A stretch of 64,000 bases of DNA from Acidobacteriota bacterium (GCA_018970175.1 JAGWWV010000003.1:34688-98687), one strand, 5' to 3'. Counted from the first letter of the stretch, positions 25,377-35,667 are shown. A program made the numbers and translations. The notes: generated by a model not told the origin, from the letters alone.

Positions 25377-25964
25377 GACGGCTGCGTGGATGGTGGCCTG
25401 AACGTCGTCTTTGGGGAGGGTGCCGTCGATGATGATCCACCGGTTGGGGTCGGCGGCCGCCATTTCCGCAAAGCCGTCGGCGATTCGGGCGAAGAAATCA
25501 GCACCCTCGCGTTCGAAGCGGTCGAGATTGCGCTTGGCAAGGCGGCGCTCGGCTTCGTCGCGGGGAATCTGGATCCACACGACGAAGTCGGGAAGGGTGT
25601 GGTTGAGTGCCCAGGTATTGATGTCGCGGATCGTGTCGACGCCAAGGCGTCGGCCGTACCCCTGGTAGGCGAGCGTCGAATAAATGCTGCGGTCGCTGAC
25701 GACGTGCTGGCCGGCCGCGAGTGCGGGCTCGATGACCTGGCTCATCAACTGCGCACGGTCGGCGGTCATGAGCAAGAGCTCGGTGCGCGGGTCGATGTCG
25801 GTGTTTTCGGGATCGGCAAGAATCTCGCGCAGCATCGCGCCGATGCGCGTGCCGCCCGGTTCACGCGTGGCGACTGCTCCGAGTGTCTCGGCGAGTCGCT
25901 TGACGTGCGTGCTCTTACCGCAACCCTCGAGTCCTTCGAACGCGATGTATGTGCCGCGGGCCAT
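25362..25964 (-). CDS. tmk: Thymidylate kinase
   Basis: The 200-residue protein has the P-loop FEGLEGCGKSTH, the substrate motif REPGGTRIG, the DR-type motif SDRSIYSTLAYQG and the LID-region RRLAKRNLDRF. It phosphorylates dTMP to dTDP in the cytosol. Its ATG overlaps the topA stop by one base, so the two genes are coupled. A diverged copy of its C-terminal half lies 5 kb downstream (20152-20480). Confidence 0.95.
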   Translation of the reverse strand: MARGTYIAFEGLEGCGKSTHVKRLAETLGAVATREPGGTRIGAMLREILADPENTDIDPRTELLLMTADRAQLMSQVIEPALAAGQHVVSDRSIYSTLAYQGYGRRLGVDTIRDINTWALNHTLPDFVVWIQIPRDEAERRLAKRNLDRFEREGADFFARIADGFAEMAAADPNRWIIIDGTLPKDDVQATIHAAVSPHL

Positions 25965-28669
25965 CAGTCGTCAGTCTTGTCGGCTTTCTGACGTGTCGCT
26001 GTTTTCTTGGCCGCTGCTTTCTTCGCGGGGGCCTTTTTGGCCGGGGCTTTCTTGGCGGCGGCCTTCTTCGCGGGGGCCTTCTTCGGGGTTGCTGCGCGCG
26101 CACCGCGCTTCTTTGGCGCCCCACCGTTTTCGGCGATGTACTCGCGGCGCAGTTGCAGGAGTTCGTAGGCGCGCTCGGGGGTCATGTCGCCGAGGATGTC
26201 GCCGCGCTTCAGGCCAGCGTTGGTTTCGCCATCGGTGACGTACTCGCCGAAGCGACCTTCCTTTGCAACGACGGGTTTGCCGCTGACGGGGTCGTTGCCG
26301 AATTCCTTCAGAGGTGGCTTCGGCGCGGCACGGCCGCGGCCGAAGGTGCGGGGCTGGGCGAGAAGTGTGAGTGCCTCGTCGAGAGAGATGGTGAGCAACT
26401 GTTCTTCGCTCTGGATGGTGCGACTGTCCTTGCCCTTCGAGATGTACGGACCGAAGCGACCGTTCTGTGCAGTGATTGGTTCGCCGTCGGCCGGGTCGTT
26501 GCCGAGAGTGCGCGGAAGGGAGAGAAGGTCTTCTGCATCCTTCATGGTGAACCGCTCGATGTTCATGGTGGCGAACAGCGACACCATCTTCGGCTTGTCC
26601 ATGCCGGGCGGGGGGTCGTCGGGGGTACCCCACTGGACGTAGGCGCCGTAGCGACCGGTCTTTGCAAAGACGGGCAGTCCGTCTTTCTGGCCGATCGGCT
26701 CGTCGCCCTTCGGCGCGGCGAGCAATTGCAGTGCGACGTCGAGGGTGAGGTCTTCGGGCGTCAACGTGTCGGGAACGCCGGCGGTGTTCTCGCCGCAGCG
26801 AACGTACGGTCCGTACTTGCCAGGCTTCACCACCACGTCGTCGCCGGTGTCGGGGTGCGCACCGAGCGGGAAGGTGTTGATTTCCGCGGCATCGATTTCG
26901 TCGAGGTTGTCGGCGACGATCTGCTTTAGGCCCGGTTCCTCGCTGCGCTTTGCGGGGTCGCCGAAGTAGAAGTGGTGCAGCCAGTTGCTTTTCTCGCGTT
27001 CACCCCGCGCGATTGCGTCGAGGTCCTCTTCGATCGTCGCGGTGAACTTGTAGTCGATGAGTTTCGTGAAGTGGTTCTCGAGGAGCCGAATCACCGAGAA
27101 CGCCGTCCACGTTGGGACGAGGGCGGTTCCCTTCTTGCGGACGTAGTCACCACGGTCGACCATTGTCGAGATGATCGATGCCCACGTGGATGGACGTCCG
27201 ATGCCCAGTTCCTCGAGTCGCTTCACGAGGCTTGCCTCGGTGTAGCGGGCGGGTGGCGTCGTGGCGTGGGCGTTGCCGACCCATTCGCTGACGAGCACGG
27301 TGTCGCCGGCCTTGAGTGGGGGAAGGAGAACGGAGTCGGACTCGGCTTCTTTGTCGTCGTCATCGTCGTCGGGGAGGTCTTCGTATGCCTGGCGGTAGCC
27401 CTTCTTCGTGATGGTCGTGCCGCTGGCGGAGAACTCGCAGGTTGTCGAACCCGCTGCAGCTTCGAGCTTCACGCTGACGGTGACTCCGGTGGCGTCGGCC
27501 ATCTGTGAAGCAAGGGTCCGCTGCCAGATGAGACGGTAGAGAGCAATCTCCTGCTTCGATCGCAACTGACCTTCGACTTGCTCGGGCGCGCGCAGCGGAA
27601 GGGTCGGGCGAATCGCCTCGTGCGCTTCCTGTGCGTTCTTCACCTTCGAGTTGAAGGCCCGCGGTTGCGGCGAGAGCATGTCGTTGCCGTACACCTTGCG
27701 GATGGTGTCGCGCACTTCGCCCATTGCCTCGGCGGCAAGGACGACGGAGTCGGTACGCATGTAGGTGATGAAGCCGTTTTCGTACAGGCTCTGGGCGAGG
27801 CTCATCACTTGACGGCCCGACAGGCGCAGCTTGCGGCCGGCCTCTTGTTGGAGCGTGCTCGTCATGAACGGGGCCTTCGGTGACGAGCGATACGGCTTGT
27901 CCTCGACGCTCGCGACCCTGAGCGACTGACCTGTCAGTGCGCCGACCAGTTCATTGGAGCGCGATTCGGTGACGACCACGACGTTGGCGGCGGCAGACCC
28001 TTGCTGGTCGAAGTCCTTACCGGTTGCGACGCGGACGCCGTCGAGAGCGGTGAGGCGCGCGGTGAAAGCGGGTGTCGTCGTGGTCTTCGCATCGATGTCG
28101 AAGTAGGCGGCAGACCGGAATGCGATGCGTTCGCGCTCGCGCTCGACGATCAACCGCAGCGCGGGGCTCTGCACGCGACCGGCCGACAGGCCGCGATTCA
28201 CGCGGCGCCACAGAACGGGGGAGACCTCGTAGCCGTAGAGGCGGTCGAGGATTCGCCGGGCTTCGGCTGCGTCGACCAACTTGTCGTTGATTTGCTTCGG
28301 ATTGGCGATCGCCTCGGCAATTGCGCTCTTCGTGATCTCGTGGAACACCATGCGGTGGTAGTCGACTTTGGGACTGAGGTATTCACGGAGGTGAGACGAG
28401 ATGGCCTCGCCCTCGCGGTCTTCGTCGGTTGCGAAGTAGACGACGCTTGCGTTCTTCAGGTCGGCTTTGAGTTCCTTGATGACCTGTCGTCCGCGTTCGG
28501 TCAGCTCGTATGCAGCCTTGAAATCACTGTCGACATCGACGGCGAGACCCTTGCTCGGCAGGTCGGCGATGTGGCCGACCGATGCACGGACGACGTATTC
28601 ACTACCCAAGAATTGCGAGATTGTTTTCGCTTTTGCGGGGGATTCAACGATGACGAGGGGCTTGCTCAT
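25964..28669 (-). CDS. topA: DNA topoisomerase I (type IA)
   Basis: The 901-residue enzyme relaxes negative supercoils. The TOPRIM domain opens LVIVESPAKAKTI and has the metal-binding TDEDREGE (81-88). SAGRVQSPAL (162-171) and the active-site tyrosine in GFITYMRTDS (Tyr303) follow. Several topoisomerase C-terminal repeats come next, and the tail is rich in Lys/Ala/Pro (KKAPAKKAAAKK-like), as in actinobacterial TopA. No zinc-finger cysteines are seen. Forms an operon with tmk. Confidence 0.96.
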   Translation of the reverse strand: MSKPLVIVESPAKAKTISQFLGSEYVVRASVGHIADLPSKGLAVDVDSDFKAAYELTERGRQVIKELKADLKNASVVYFATDEDREGEAISSHLREYLSPKVDYHRMVFHEITKSAIAEAIANPKQINDKLVDAAEARRILDRLYGYEVSPVLWRRVNRGLSAGRVQSPALRLIVERERERIAFRSAAYFDIDAKTTTTPAFTARLTALDGVRVATGKDFDQQGSAAANVVVVTESRSNELVGALTGQSLRVASVEDKPYRSSPKAPFMTSTLQQEAGRKLRLSGRQVMSLAQSLYENGFITYMRTDSVVLAAEAMGEVRDTIRKVYGNDMLSPQPRAFNSKVKNAQEAHEAIRPTLPLRAPEQVEGQLRSKQEIALYRLIWQRTLASQMADATGVTVSVKLEAAAGSTTCEFSASGTTITKKGYRQAYEDLPDDDDDDKEAESDSVLLPPLKAGDTVLVSEWVGNAHATTPPARYTEASLVKRLEELGIGRPSTWASIISTMVDRGDYVRKKGTALVPTWTAFSVIRLLENHFTKLIDYKFTATIEEDLDAIARGEREKSNWLHHFYFGDPAKRSEEPGLKQIVADNLDEIDAAEINTFPLGAHPDTGDDVVVKPGKYGPYVRCGENTAGVPDTLTPEDLTLDVALQLLAAPKGDEPIGQKDGLPVFAKTGRYGAYVQWGTPDDPPPGMDKPKMVSLFATMNIERFTMKDAEDLLSLPRTLGNDPADGEPITAQNGRFGPYISKGKDSRTIQSEEQLLTISLDEALTLLAQPRTFGRGRAAPKPPLKEFGNDPVSGKPVVAKEGRFGEYVTDGETNAGLKRGDILGDMTPERAYELLQLRREYIAENGGAPKKRGARAATPKKAPAKKAAAKKAPAKKAPAKKAAAKKTATRQKADKTDD

Positions 28670-28678
28670 GTCCGTTAT

Positions 28679-28708
28679 GGGCTACGCCAAACGATGAGCA
28701 ATTGTCAA
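28679..28708 (-). promoter_or_regulatory. Possible promoter of topA-tmk
   Basis: On the minus strand TTGACA (complement of 28703-28708) is followed 18 bases later by TAGCCC (28679-28684), just ahead of the topA ATG. The -35 is perfect but the -10 is poor, and the spacing to the start codon is short. Confidence 0.3.
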
Positions 28709-28766
28709 GCAACAGCGCTCGAACACTTGCAAACCGTGGGTTTTGGCGGCTTCCCGTGGCTTTCGG

Positions 28767-31082
28767 TCACTTGTCGCCGCTGGCGACCAGTTCCGTTTCG
28801 GTGGTTTCGATCGCGGCCAAGTGGTGTCCCTCGACGTCGATCTTCGGCAGGGCGCGATCGAGCCATTTCGGAATCCACCAGTTGCGGTCACCGAGCAGTT
28901 CCATCGTCGCCGGCACGAGGACCATGCGGACGATCGTGGCGTCAATGAAGACCGCGAACGCCATGCCGAGGCCGAACAGTTTGAGCTGGCGGTCGTCGCC
29001 GAGAACGAAGGCTGCGAAGACGCAGACCATGATGAGGGCGGCCGCGGTGATGACGCGGGCCGTGGCGGCGAGACCGTCGGCCACCGCGCGGGCGTTGTCC
29101 CTCGTGCGGTCGTATTCCTCTTTGATGCGTGAGAGGAGAAACACCTCATAGTCCATGGAGAGACCGAACACGATTGCAAAGAGCATCATCGGTGCCCACG
29201 ACTCGATTGGTCCGGCCTTGCCGACACCGATCAGATCCTTGCCCCAACCCCACTGGAAGATGGCAACAATCAGGCCATATGCGGCGCCGATCGAGAGAAG
29301 GTTCATGATCACGGCCTTCAACGGCACCAGCAGACTGCGGAAGACGGCCATCAACAAGATGAACGAAAGAACGAGGACCGCACCGATGAGCCACGGCAGG
29401 CGTCCGCCGAGGTAGTCGGCGAAGTCGACGCTCGCCGCGGTGAAGCCTCCGACCTTTGCGATGACACCGGTTGCGGGGATGACGTCGTCGCGCAGGGAGT
29501 GGACCAACTTCGTCGTCGCTTCCTCCTGCGGTGCGCTCTTCGGGTAGACGATCGCGAGAGCAATCGGTTCACCGTCAACTTGGGCGTTGTCGCCGAGGGG
29601 GCTGGGAACCGCGAACGCCACGTTCTCGGCCTGCGAAATCGTGCCGAGGAATTCCCCGAACCGTTCGGGTGACGCCGCGGTGTCACCCTGGACCGTGACG
29701 AAGAGCGGGCCGTTCACGCCCGGGCCGAAGCCTTCGGCAAGGAGGTCGTAGGCCTTGCGCACGGTGGTGCGTTCGGGTTGATTGCCCGTGTCGCCGAAGC
29801 CGAGTCGGATGTCGAAGAGCGGTAATGCAAGGAGCACGAGCACGGCCGACGAGGCGATGAGCGAGAACCACGGGCGACGCTGGACGACGCGACTCCACCG
29901 GTACCAGAACGTGAGCTCGCGCGCCTTCGGTACGCGAACGGCAAGGGGCCGGCGCAGCGGCTTGATGACGAAGCTGATTGCAACGAGGGCGATCGATGCG
30001 AGAACCCCCGCAAAGAACACCCCGAGTGAGTGGGTGAAGATTGCTGCGAGCGACATCACGACGAAGAGTGCGAGCGAGCCGACAGCGGCACGTGACGTGA
30101 CGTCGATGCGATGTTTCACCATGCCGAGCAGGGCGGGAAGCAGGGTGATCGAGGCGACCATCATCACGAGAACCCCGATGGCCGCGCCGGTCGCGAGTCC
30201 GCGAACGAACGAGAGTCCCATCAGGTAGAGGCCGAGGAGCGAGATGATGACGGTGATGCCGGCGAAGATGACGGCGCGTCCACTGGTGTCGATCGCATCG
30301 ACGATCGCGTCTTCGACGTCGAGTCCCTCGTGCAGGCCTTCCCGGTAGCGGGTCACGATGAAGAGCGCGTAGTCGATGCCAACGCCCAAGCCGACCATCG
30401 CAACCATCGAAGTGGTGAAATCGGGCATCGACACGACGTGACTGAGCAACGTGACGACGCCGGACGCGAGGCCGAGACCGAGCAGGGCCGTGCCGATGGG
30501 AAGCCCCATCGCAAGGATCGAACCGAAGGCGAGCACGAGAATGACCATCGCGGCGAGCAGGCCGAGGGCCTCGCTTTCGGGCATCTCGAACTTCGCAAAT
30601 GCTTCGCCGCCGTACTCGATTTGGAGGCCCTGCACGGCGACTTTGTCACCGATCGCGGTGATCTCGTCGGCGACCTTCATCATGTCGGTCTGGCTGCGGT
30701 TCGTGATCTCGAGCCGCGCGAAACCGATGTACCCCGACTGGGCGATCTGCTCGGGGTTCGCGTACGGGCTGACGACGTTGACACCTTCGACCTGGTCGAC
30801 TGCGGCGAGCAACGTGTCGATGGGTGTGCGATAGGTCTCGTCGGTGAGCGGACGCTCGCTCTTGAAGACGATCTGTGCGGAAAAGCCCGCGGCCGTGGGG
30901 TTCACTGCCTCGAGGAGTTCTTGCACCTCGCGCGATTCCGATTTCGGAAGGACGAAGTCGGTGCGGAAGTTGCCGCCCGCCGCGCCGGTGAGCGCTCCGA
31001 CGACGAAGAAGAGAGGAATCCAAAGACCAAAGACGACGAACCTGCGTCGACGGACGCAGAATCGGGCAATCGAGGAGAGCAT
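28767..31082 (-). CDS. MMPL/RND-family transporter
   Basis: The 771-residue membrane protein has about twelve hydrophobic segments in the two-fold RND arrangement: one N-terminal helix, a large external loop, a bundle of five helices, and a repeat of this. GVGIDYALFIVTRYREGLHE and FGLSMDYEVFLLSRIKEEYD are the two equivalent MMPL signatures. In actinobacteria such proteins export lipids or glycolipids, driven by the proton gradient; the cargo here is unknown. Divergent from rsgA with about 57 bases between starts. Confidence 0.9.
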   Translation of the reverse strand: MLSSIARFCVRRRRFVVFGLWIPLFFVVGALTGAAGGNFRTDFVLPKSESREVQELLEAVNPTAAGFSAQIVFKSERPLTDETYRTPIDTLLAAVDQVEGVNVVSPYANPEQIAQSGYIGFARLEITNRSQTDMMKVADEITAIGDKVAVQGLQIEYGGEAFAKFEMPESEALGLLAAMVILVLAFGSILAMGLPIGTALLGLGLASGVVTLLSHVVSMPDFTTSMVAMVGLGVGIDYALFIVTRYREGLHEGLDVEDAIVDAIDTSGRAVIFAGITVIISLLGLYLMGLSFVRGLATGAAIGVLVMMVASITLLPALLGMVKHRIDVTSRAAVGSLALFVVMSLAAIFTHSLGVFFAGVLASIALVAISFVIKPLRRPLAVRVPKARELTFWYRWSRVVQRRPWFSLIASSAVLVLLALPLFDIRLGFGDTGNQPERTTVRKAYDLLAEGFGPGVNGPLFVTVQGDTAASPERFGEFLGTISQAENVAFAVPSPLGDNAQVDGEPIALAIVYPKSAPQEEATTKLVHSLRDDVIPATGVIAKVGGFTAASVDFADYLGGRLPWLIGAVLVLSFILLMAVFRSLLVPLKAVIMNLLSIGAAYGLIVAIFQWGWGKDLIGVGKAGPIESWAPMMLFAIVFGLSMDYEVFLLSRIKEEYDRTRDNARAVADGLAATARVITAAALIMVCVFAAFVLGDDRQLKLFGLGMAFAVFIDATIVRMVLVPATMELLGDRNWWIPKWLDRALPKIDVEGHHLAAIETTETELVASGDK

Positions 31083-31139
31083 GCGGACCTTTCGGGGGAG
31101 TGGCCGTCCGTCAGGCTAGGGCAGGTGGCGTTAGCGTTC

Positions 31140-32111
31140 GTGAGAGTGAGCGCAATTTCCCCATTCCCGTGGCGTGTCAGGCGTCTCGATCGTGGGTGGA
31201 GTGCGCTCATCGACAGCGATGGCCACGAGGCCCGCGTCCGCAATATCGGCGCCGACATCGCCGTCGGTGACTACGTGACCATCGACACAGGCGAAGAGCG
31301 AATCGAATCGGTTGCACCGCGGGCTTCGGCCCTCGTGCGCCGGGCATCGTTCGAAGGTGCCCGGGCGGTTCCCCACGTCGTTGCGGCGAACATCGACGTC
31401 GTCTTCCTGCTGCAGGCGGCGCCGAGCGGCGTCAACCCGCGGCGCCTTGAACGCGAACTCGTCCTCGCCTTCGACAGTGGCGCACGTCCGGTGGTGTTGC
31501 TCACCAAATCCGATGCGGTGACCGCCGAACAGATTGCACACGAAACTGCGGTCGTTCATGGGGTCGCCCCGGACCTTGCCGTTCACGCGGTCAGTGCCCG
31601 CGACACCGCGACGCTTGCCGACCTCGGCCCGTATCTTGCGGGAACGATCGCGTTGCTCGGTGCAAGCGGTGTCGGTAAGTCGACCCTTGTCAACGCGCTC
31701 GTCGGCAGCGACGTCCAACGCACGGGCGAGGTGCGCGAGGGCGACCAGCGCGGCCGACACACCACGGTTGCAGCCGAGCTTGTGGCGTTGCCATCGGGGG
31801 GCTGGCTCATCGACACGCCGGGTTTGCGGGCCGTCACGCTGTGGACGAGCGGTCACGGAATCGAACGCGCGTTTGCCGACATCTTCGCGCTCTCCGAAAA
31901 CTGCCGATTCCGCGACTGCAAACACGAAGAAGAGCCATCGTGTGCCGTGCGGGCGGCGATCGAAGCGGGGACGCTGTCGGTCGCGCGTCTCGTGGCGATG
32001 GAACGTCTCGTTGCCGAAGAGGCCGCGGTCGAAGAGGAACAGCGCGAGCGCGAACGAACCGAGGACAGGCGCGGCTTCCGCAAGCGGACTCGCGGTACCG
32101 ACCAGAACTAG
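31140..32111 (+). CDS. rsgA: Ribosome small-subunit-dependent GTPase
   Basis: This circularly permuted GTPase helps mature the 30S subunit. An N-terminal OB-like domain is followed by G4 LLTKSD, then G1 GASGVGKSTLVN, G2 GRHTT and G3 LIDTPGLR, the permuted order diagnostic of RsgA. A C-terminal zinc-binding segment has CRFRDCKHEEEPSC. The start is either the GTG at 31140 or at 31146; longer upstream frames overlap the divergent MMPL gene and are not credible. The length of about 320 residues fits the family. Confidence 0.92.
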   Translation: MRVSAISPFPWRVRRLDRGWSALIDSDGHEARVRNIGADIAVGDYVTIDTGEERIESVAPRASALVRRASFEGARAVPHVVAANIDVVFLLQAAPSGVNPRRLERELVLAFDSGARPVVLLTKSDAVTAEQIAHETAVVHGVAPDLAVHAVSARDTATLADLGPYLAGTIALLGASGVGKSTLVNALVGSDVQRTGEVREGDQRGRHTTVAAELVALPSGGWLIDTPGLRAVTLWTSGHGIERAFADIFALSENCRFRDCKHEEEPSCAVRAAIEAGTLSVARLVAMERLVAEEAAVEEEQRERERTEDRRGFRKRTRGTDQN

Positions 32112-32121
32112 CGTGTCGACG

Positions 32122-33027
32122 ATGTCGCCCACACTCGTCGTTCTCGCCGCCGGTATGGGGTCGCGCTACGGCGGCCTGAAACAAATCGATCCGATGGGGC
32201 CATCGGGTGAGACGATTCTCGACTACTCGGTGTACGACGCATTGCGGGCCGGATTCGGTCGGGTCGTCTTCATCATTCGACCCGACTTCGAGGACGCGTT
32301 CCGTACCGGCGTCGCCGCGCGATTCGCCGATCGCATCGACGTCGACTTCGCCTTCCAGACACTCGATCGTCTGCCGTCGGGTTTCGTGGTCCCCGATGGT
32401 CGCGAAAAGCCATGGGGAACGACGCACGCCATCCTGTGTGCCCGCGAACAAATTCGCGACAACTTCGCAGTCATCAATGCCGACGACTTCTACGGGCGCG
32501 ACTCCTACGGTGTGCTTGCGACACATCTGAATCGGGCAGCTTCTTCGTCGACCGATTTTGCGATGGTGGGCTTCACCTTGCGCAACACGCTGTCCGCCCA
32601 CGGCAGCGTCGCGCGCGGTGTCTGTGCTGCGAGTGCCGAGGGCTTTCTCACGGCCATCGACGAGATGACGAAGATCGAGCGCGACGGCTCCGCGGCAAAG
32701 AACACCCGCGACGACGGCACGATCGTTCGGCTGTCGGGTGATGAGCCGGTGTCGATGAACATGTGGGGTTTCACCCCGCGTCTCTTCGATCATCTCGACC
32801 GTGTGTTCCGCGAGTTCCTCGTGGCGTCCGGAAGTGAGTCGAAGAGCGAGTGCTTCATCCCGCTCACCGTCGGCCAGTTGGTGAACGAGGGCGTCGCAAC
32901 GTGCCGCGTTCTGCGCACCGACTCATCGTGGTTCGGGGTCACGTACCGCGAGGACAAAGAGGTCGTGCAGGCGTCGATCGCCGGTCTCATCAAGCGAGGC
33001 GACTACCCGCGCAGCCTCTGGTCGTAG
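32122..33027 (+). CDS. Nucleotidyltransferase (sugar-nucleotide type)
   Basis: The 301-residue protein starts LVVLAAGMGSRYGGLKQIDP, the NTP-binding loop of nucleotidyltransferases (GxGxR...K). INADDFYG supplies the metal-binding aspartates and MNMWGFTP lies further on. It would couple a nucleotide to a sugar phosphate or similar alcohol phosphate. ATG at 32122 follows rsgA by 10 bases (an in-frame GTG at 32113 is possible), so it is probably co-transcribed with rsgA. Substrate not identifiable. Confidence 0.8.
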   Translation: MSPTLVVLAAGMGSRYGGLKQIDPMGPSGETILDYSVYDALRAGFGRVVFIIRPDFEDAFRTGVAARFADRIDVDFAFQTLDRLPSGFVVPDGREKPWGTTHAILCAREQIRDNFAVINADDFYGRDSYGVLATHLNRAASSSTDFAMVGFTLRNTLSAHGSVARGVCAASAEGFLTAIDEMTKIERDGSAAKNTRDDGTIVRLSGDEPVSMNMWGFTPRLFDHLDRVFREFLVASGSESKSECFIPLTVGQLVNEGVATCRVLRTDSSWFGVTYREDKEVVQASIAGLIKRGDYPRSLWS

Positions 33028-33075
33028 TTCGGTCCGCGTTCGTCCCGCGCGGGGAGCCTTGGTTACCGTGTCGCC

Positions 33076-34332
33076 ATGGAATTCGCTCTGACTGCCCGCT
33101 GCGAGGAATACCGCGAGAAACTCCTCGCGTTCATGGACGAAAAGGTCTACCCGGCCGAGCCCGTTTTCGAACAAGAGCTCGAAGCATCGGGCAACCCGCA
33201 TGCCCACACTCAGATCATGGAGGATCTGAAGGCAGAGGCAAAGAAGCGCGGCCTCTGGAACCTCTTCCAGCCGCACAAGGAATGGGGCCCGGGACTCACG
33301 AACGCCGAATACGCGCCCCTCGCCGAGATCATGGGCCGCTCGTTCATCGCGCCCGAGGCCTGCAACTGCAATGCACCCGACACGGGCAACATGGAAGTCC
33401 TCACAATGTTCGGCACCCCGGAACAGCAGGACACCTGGTTGCGCCCGTTGCTCGAGGGGAAGATCCGCTCGGCATTCGCAATGACCGAACCCGCCGTCGC
33501 ATCGAGCGACGCGACCAATATCTCGTTGCGCATCGAACGCGACGGCGATCACTACGTGTTGAACGGTGTGAAGTGGTGGACATCGAATGGTCTGCACCCG
33601 CTGACAAAGATCCTCATCGTGATGGGCAAGACGAATCCCGATGCACCTCCGCACCAGCAACAGAGTCAGATCCTGGTCCCCATCGACACGCCGGGGGTCA
33701 CCATCAAGCGCAACCTGAAGGTGTTCGGTTTCATCGACCACGAGGGACACTCCGAGACGGTCTTCGACAACGTGCGCGTCCCCGCATCGAACCTTCTCGC
33801 CAACGAGGGTGACGGCTTCATGATCAGCCAGGCGCGTCTCGGGCCTGGTCGCATTCACCACTGCATGCGCACCATCGGTGCGGCCGAGCGTGCCCTCGAA
33901 ATGATGTGCTCGCGGTCGCTGTCGCGCACGACGTTCGGCAAGCGTGTTGCCGAACGTTCGAACATTCAGGATTGGATCGCCGAGGCGCGCATCGAGCTCG
34001 AGATGGTTCGTCTTCTTACCATGAAGACCGCGTGGCTGATGGATACCGTCGGCAACAAGGGTGCCCGCACCGAAATTGCGGCCATCAAGGTGGCCGCGCC
34101 AAACGTCGCGCTGAAGATCATCGACCGTGCGATCCAGGTGCACGGAGCGGGTGGCGTCAGCCAGGACTTCCTGTTGTCGCGCATGTACGCCCACATCCGT
34201 GGACTGCGCCTGGCCGACGGGCCCGACGAGGTGCACAAGATGACGATCGCCCGCGCCGAGCTGCGCAAGTTCGATCCGTCATTCCGCACCGATGGTGTGG
34301 GCAACGCCACCCCAGGTGGCGGTCGGGGCTAG
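33076..34332 (+). CDS. Acyl-CoA dehydrogenase (ACAD10/11-like)
   Basis: The 418-residue flavoenzyme oxidises an acyl-CoA at the alpha-beta bond. Signatures are [17 protein letters not shown] (FAD/substrate loop), the middle-domain GVKWWTSNG and the C-terminal [19 protein letters not shown], then [16 protein letters not shown] with the catalytic acidic position in the ADGPDE variant typical of ACAD10/11-like members. Its last 54 bases overlap the convergent histidine kinase gene. Confidence 0.92.
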   Translation: MEFALTARCEEYREKLLAFMDEKVYPAEPVFEQELEASGNPHAHTQIMEDLKAEAKKRGLWNLFQPHKEWGPGLTNAEYAPLAEIMGRSFIAPEACNCNAPDTGNMEVLTMFGTPEQQDTWLRPLLEGKIRSAFAMTEPAVASSDATNISLRIERDGDHYVLNGVKWWTSNGLHPLTKILIVMGKTNPDAPPHQQQSQILVPIDTPGVTIKRNLKVFGFIDHEGHSETVFDNVRVPASNLLANEGDGFMISQARLGPGRIHHCMRTIGAAERALEMMCSRSLSRTTFGKRVAERSNIQDWIAEARIELEMVRLLTMKTAWLMDTVGNKGARTEIAAIKVAAPNVALKIIDRAIQVHGAGGVSQDFLLSRMYAHIRGLRLADGPDEVHKMTIARAELRKFDPSFRTDGVGNATPGGGRG

Positions 34333-35667
34333 GTCGATTCCGACCATTGCACCACCGGTGCCCGAGGCGCCAACCAGCGTCTGCGCACCGTGGATGTCGG
34401 CGAACTGCTTCACGATTGCCAGTCCGAGACCCGACCCCGGCATCGCGCGTGTTGCTGCCGCTCGGTAGAAGCGATCGAAAACGTACGGACGGTCGTCGGG
34501 GGCGATGCCCGGACCCGAGTCGTGCACCTCGATTCGGGTACCACGGACGAACACGTCGATCGGAGTGTTCGGGGGACTGAACTTCAGCGCGTTGTCGATG
34601 AGGTTCGACACGGCACGATCGAGTTGGTTCGGTCTGGCCGGCACGGTCGCGGCATCGGATGCGTGGAGTCGAATCTCGCGGCCCGATCGTCGTTGTGCAC
34701 GCTCGACGAGGTCGCGCATCGCGTCGTCGAGGCGCACCTGAACCGGGGTTTCCGACGAGCGTTGGTCGCTCGCCAGGGCGGACAGTTCGCTGGACAGCGC
34801 CGTGAGTTCGTCGACCTCTGCGCGCATGTCGTTCACGATCTCGCGTCGCGTCTCGGCGGGCAGGTCGGGCCGCTCGAGCAGTTCGGCGTTCGCACGCAGG
34901 CTGGTGAGCGGGGTACGCAGTTCGTGACTGGCATCCTGCACGAGTTGTTTCTGCTGGGCGAGGCTCCGGCCGAGAGCGCCCACCATGGTGTTGAAACTGG
35001 TGACCAGGTTTCCGATCTCACCCGTTGCATTGATGTCGATAGAGTCGGAGGTGTTCTGGGTTCTGGCGATGTCGTCGGCCGAACGCGCGAGTTGTTCGAT
35101 GGGCCGCGTGGTGCGACGGGCAATGATCCATCCGACCAGGGTGGCGAGTGCGATTCCCACCAGACCGATGATGACGAGCCACGTGCGCAGTCCCGATCGC
35201 GCATCTTCGATGTCGGTGATGTCCCGTCCGAGCTGCAGCGCACCTCCGGCGGGCAACGAGAGCGTGTAGACGCGGTAGGACTTGCCCTCGACCTGCGCAT
35301 TCGCGAAGCGCCCGACGAATCCGACGTTCGCAACGGCAAGTTGGAGGTCGTTTCCGTTCACGGGAAGTTCAGCCGGGCCGAGACTCGCGAGGATCGCACC
35401 GTTGGCGTCGACCACCTGCGTGACGGCGTCGAATTCGGGTTGGAGCAGTGTGGGTCCGAGTGGCGCGCGTTGACGACCGAAGATGTCACGACGATCGAGC
35501 GCCCGGTCGATCTCGCGCACGATGGTCGCCGCGCGGGACTTCAACGAATCATCGACCTGGGACCGCAGTTCGTGGCTGGCGATGACGTAGGCGCTGACGG
35601 CGAGCACGCCGACGGTGACCAGGGTGACGAGACCACTGGCAAGTGCGAGCTTCTTGCGGAGGTTCAT
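34279..35667 (-). CDS. Sensor histidine kinase (MprB-like)
   Basis: The 462-residue membrane kinase has TM1 at about residues 8-30, an extracytoplasmic sensor region to about 160, and TM2 at about 162-183. It continues with HAMP, HisKA (phospho-accepting His248 in [11 protein letters not shown]) and an HATPase domain ([33 protein letters not shown]). Its start overlaps the response regulator stop by 4 bases, forming one operon. Resembles MprB, which senses envelope stress in mycobacteria; the signal here is unknown. The 3' end overlaps the acyl-CoA dehydrogenase gene in antisense. Confidence 0.92.
   Translation of the reverse strand: MNLRKKLALASGLVTLVTVGVLAVSAYVIASHELRSQVDDSLKSRAATIVREIDRALDRRDIFGRQRAPLGPTLLQPEFDAVTQVVDANGAILASLGPAELPVNGNDLQLAVANVGFVGRFANAQVEGKSYRVYTLSLPAGGALQLGRDITDIEDARSGLRTWLVIIGLVGIALATLVGWIIARRTTRPIEQLARSADDIARTQNTSDSIDINATGEIGNLVTSFNTMVGALGRSLAQQKQLVQDASHELRTPLTSLRANAELLERPDLPAETRREIVNDMRAEVDELTALSSELSALASDQRSSETPVQVRLDDAMRDLVERAQRRSGREIRLHASDAATVPARPNQLDRAVSNLIDNALKFSPPNTPIDVFVRGTRIEVHDSGPGIAPDDRPYVFDRFYRAAATRAMPGSGLGLAIVKQFADIHGAQTLVGASGTGGAMVGIDLAPTATWGGVAHTIGAE

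Noticed and set aside
30111..31139. Long plus-strand extension upstream of rsgA
   Set aside because: It is antisense to the MMPL gene and lacks any family features; rsgA motifs begin only after 31140.
32923..34236. 437-residue minus-strand ORF over the acyl-CoA dehydrogenase
   Set aside because: Shadow frame of a clear acyl-CoA dehydrogenase; low-complexity, no recognisable motifs.
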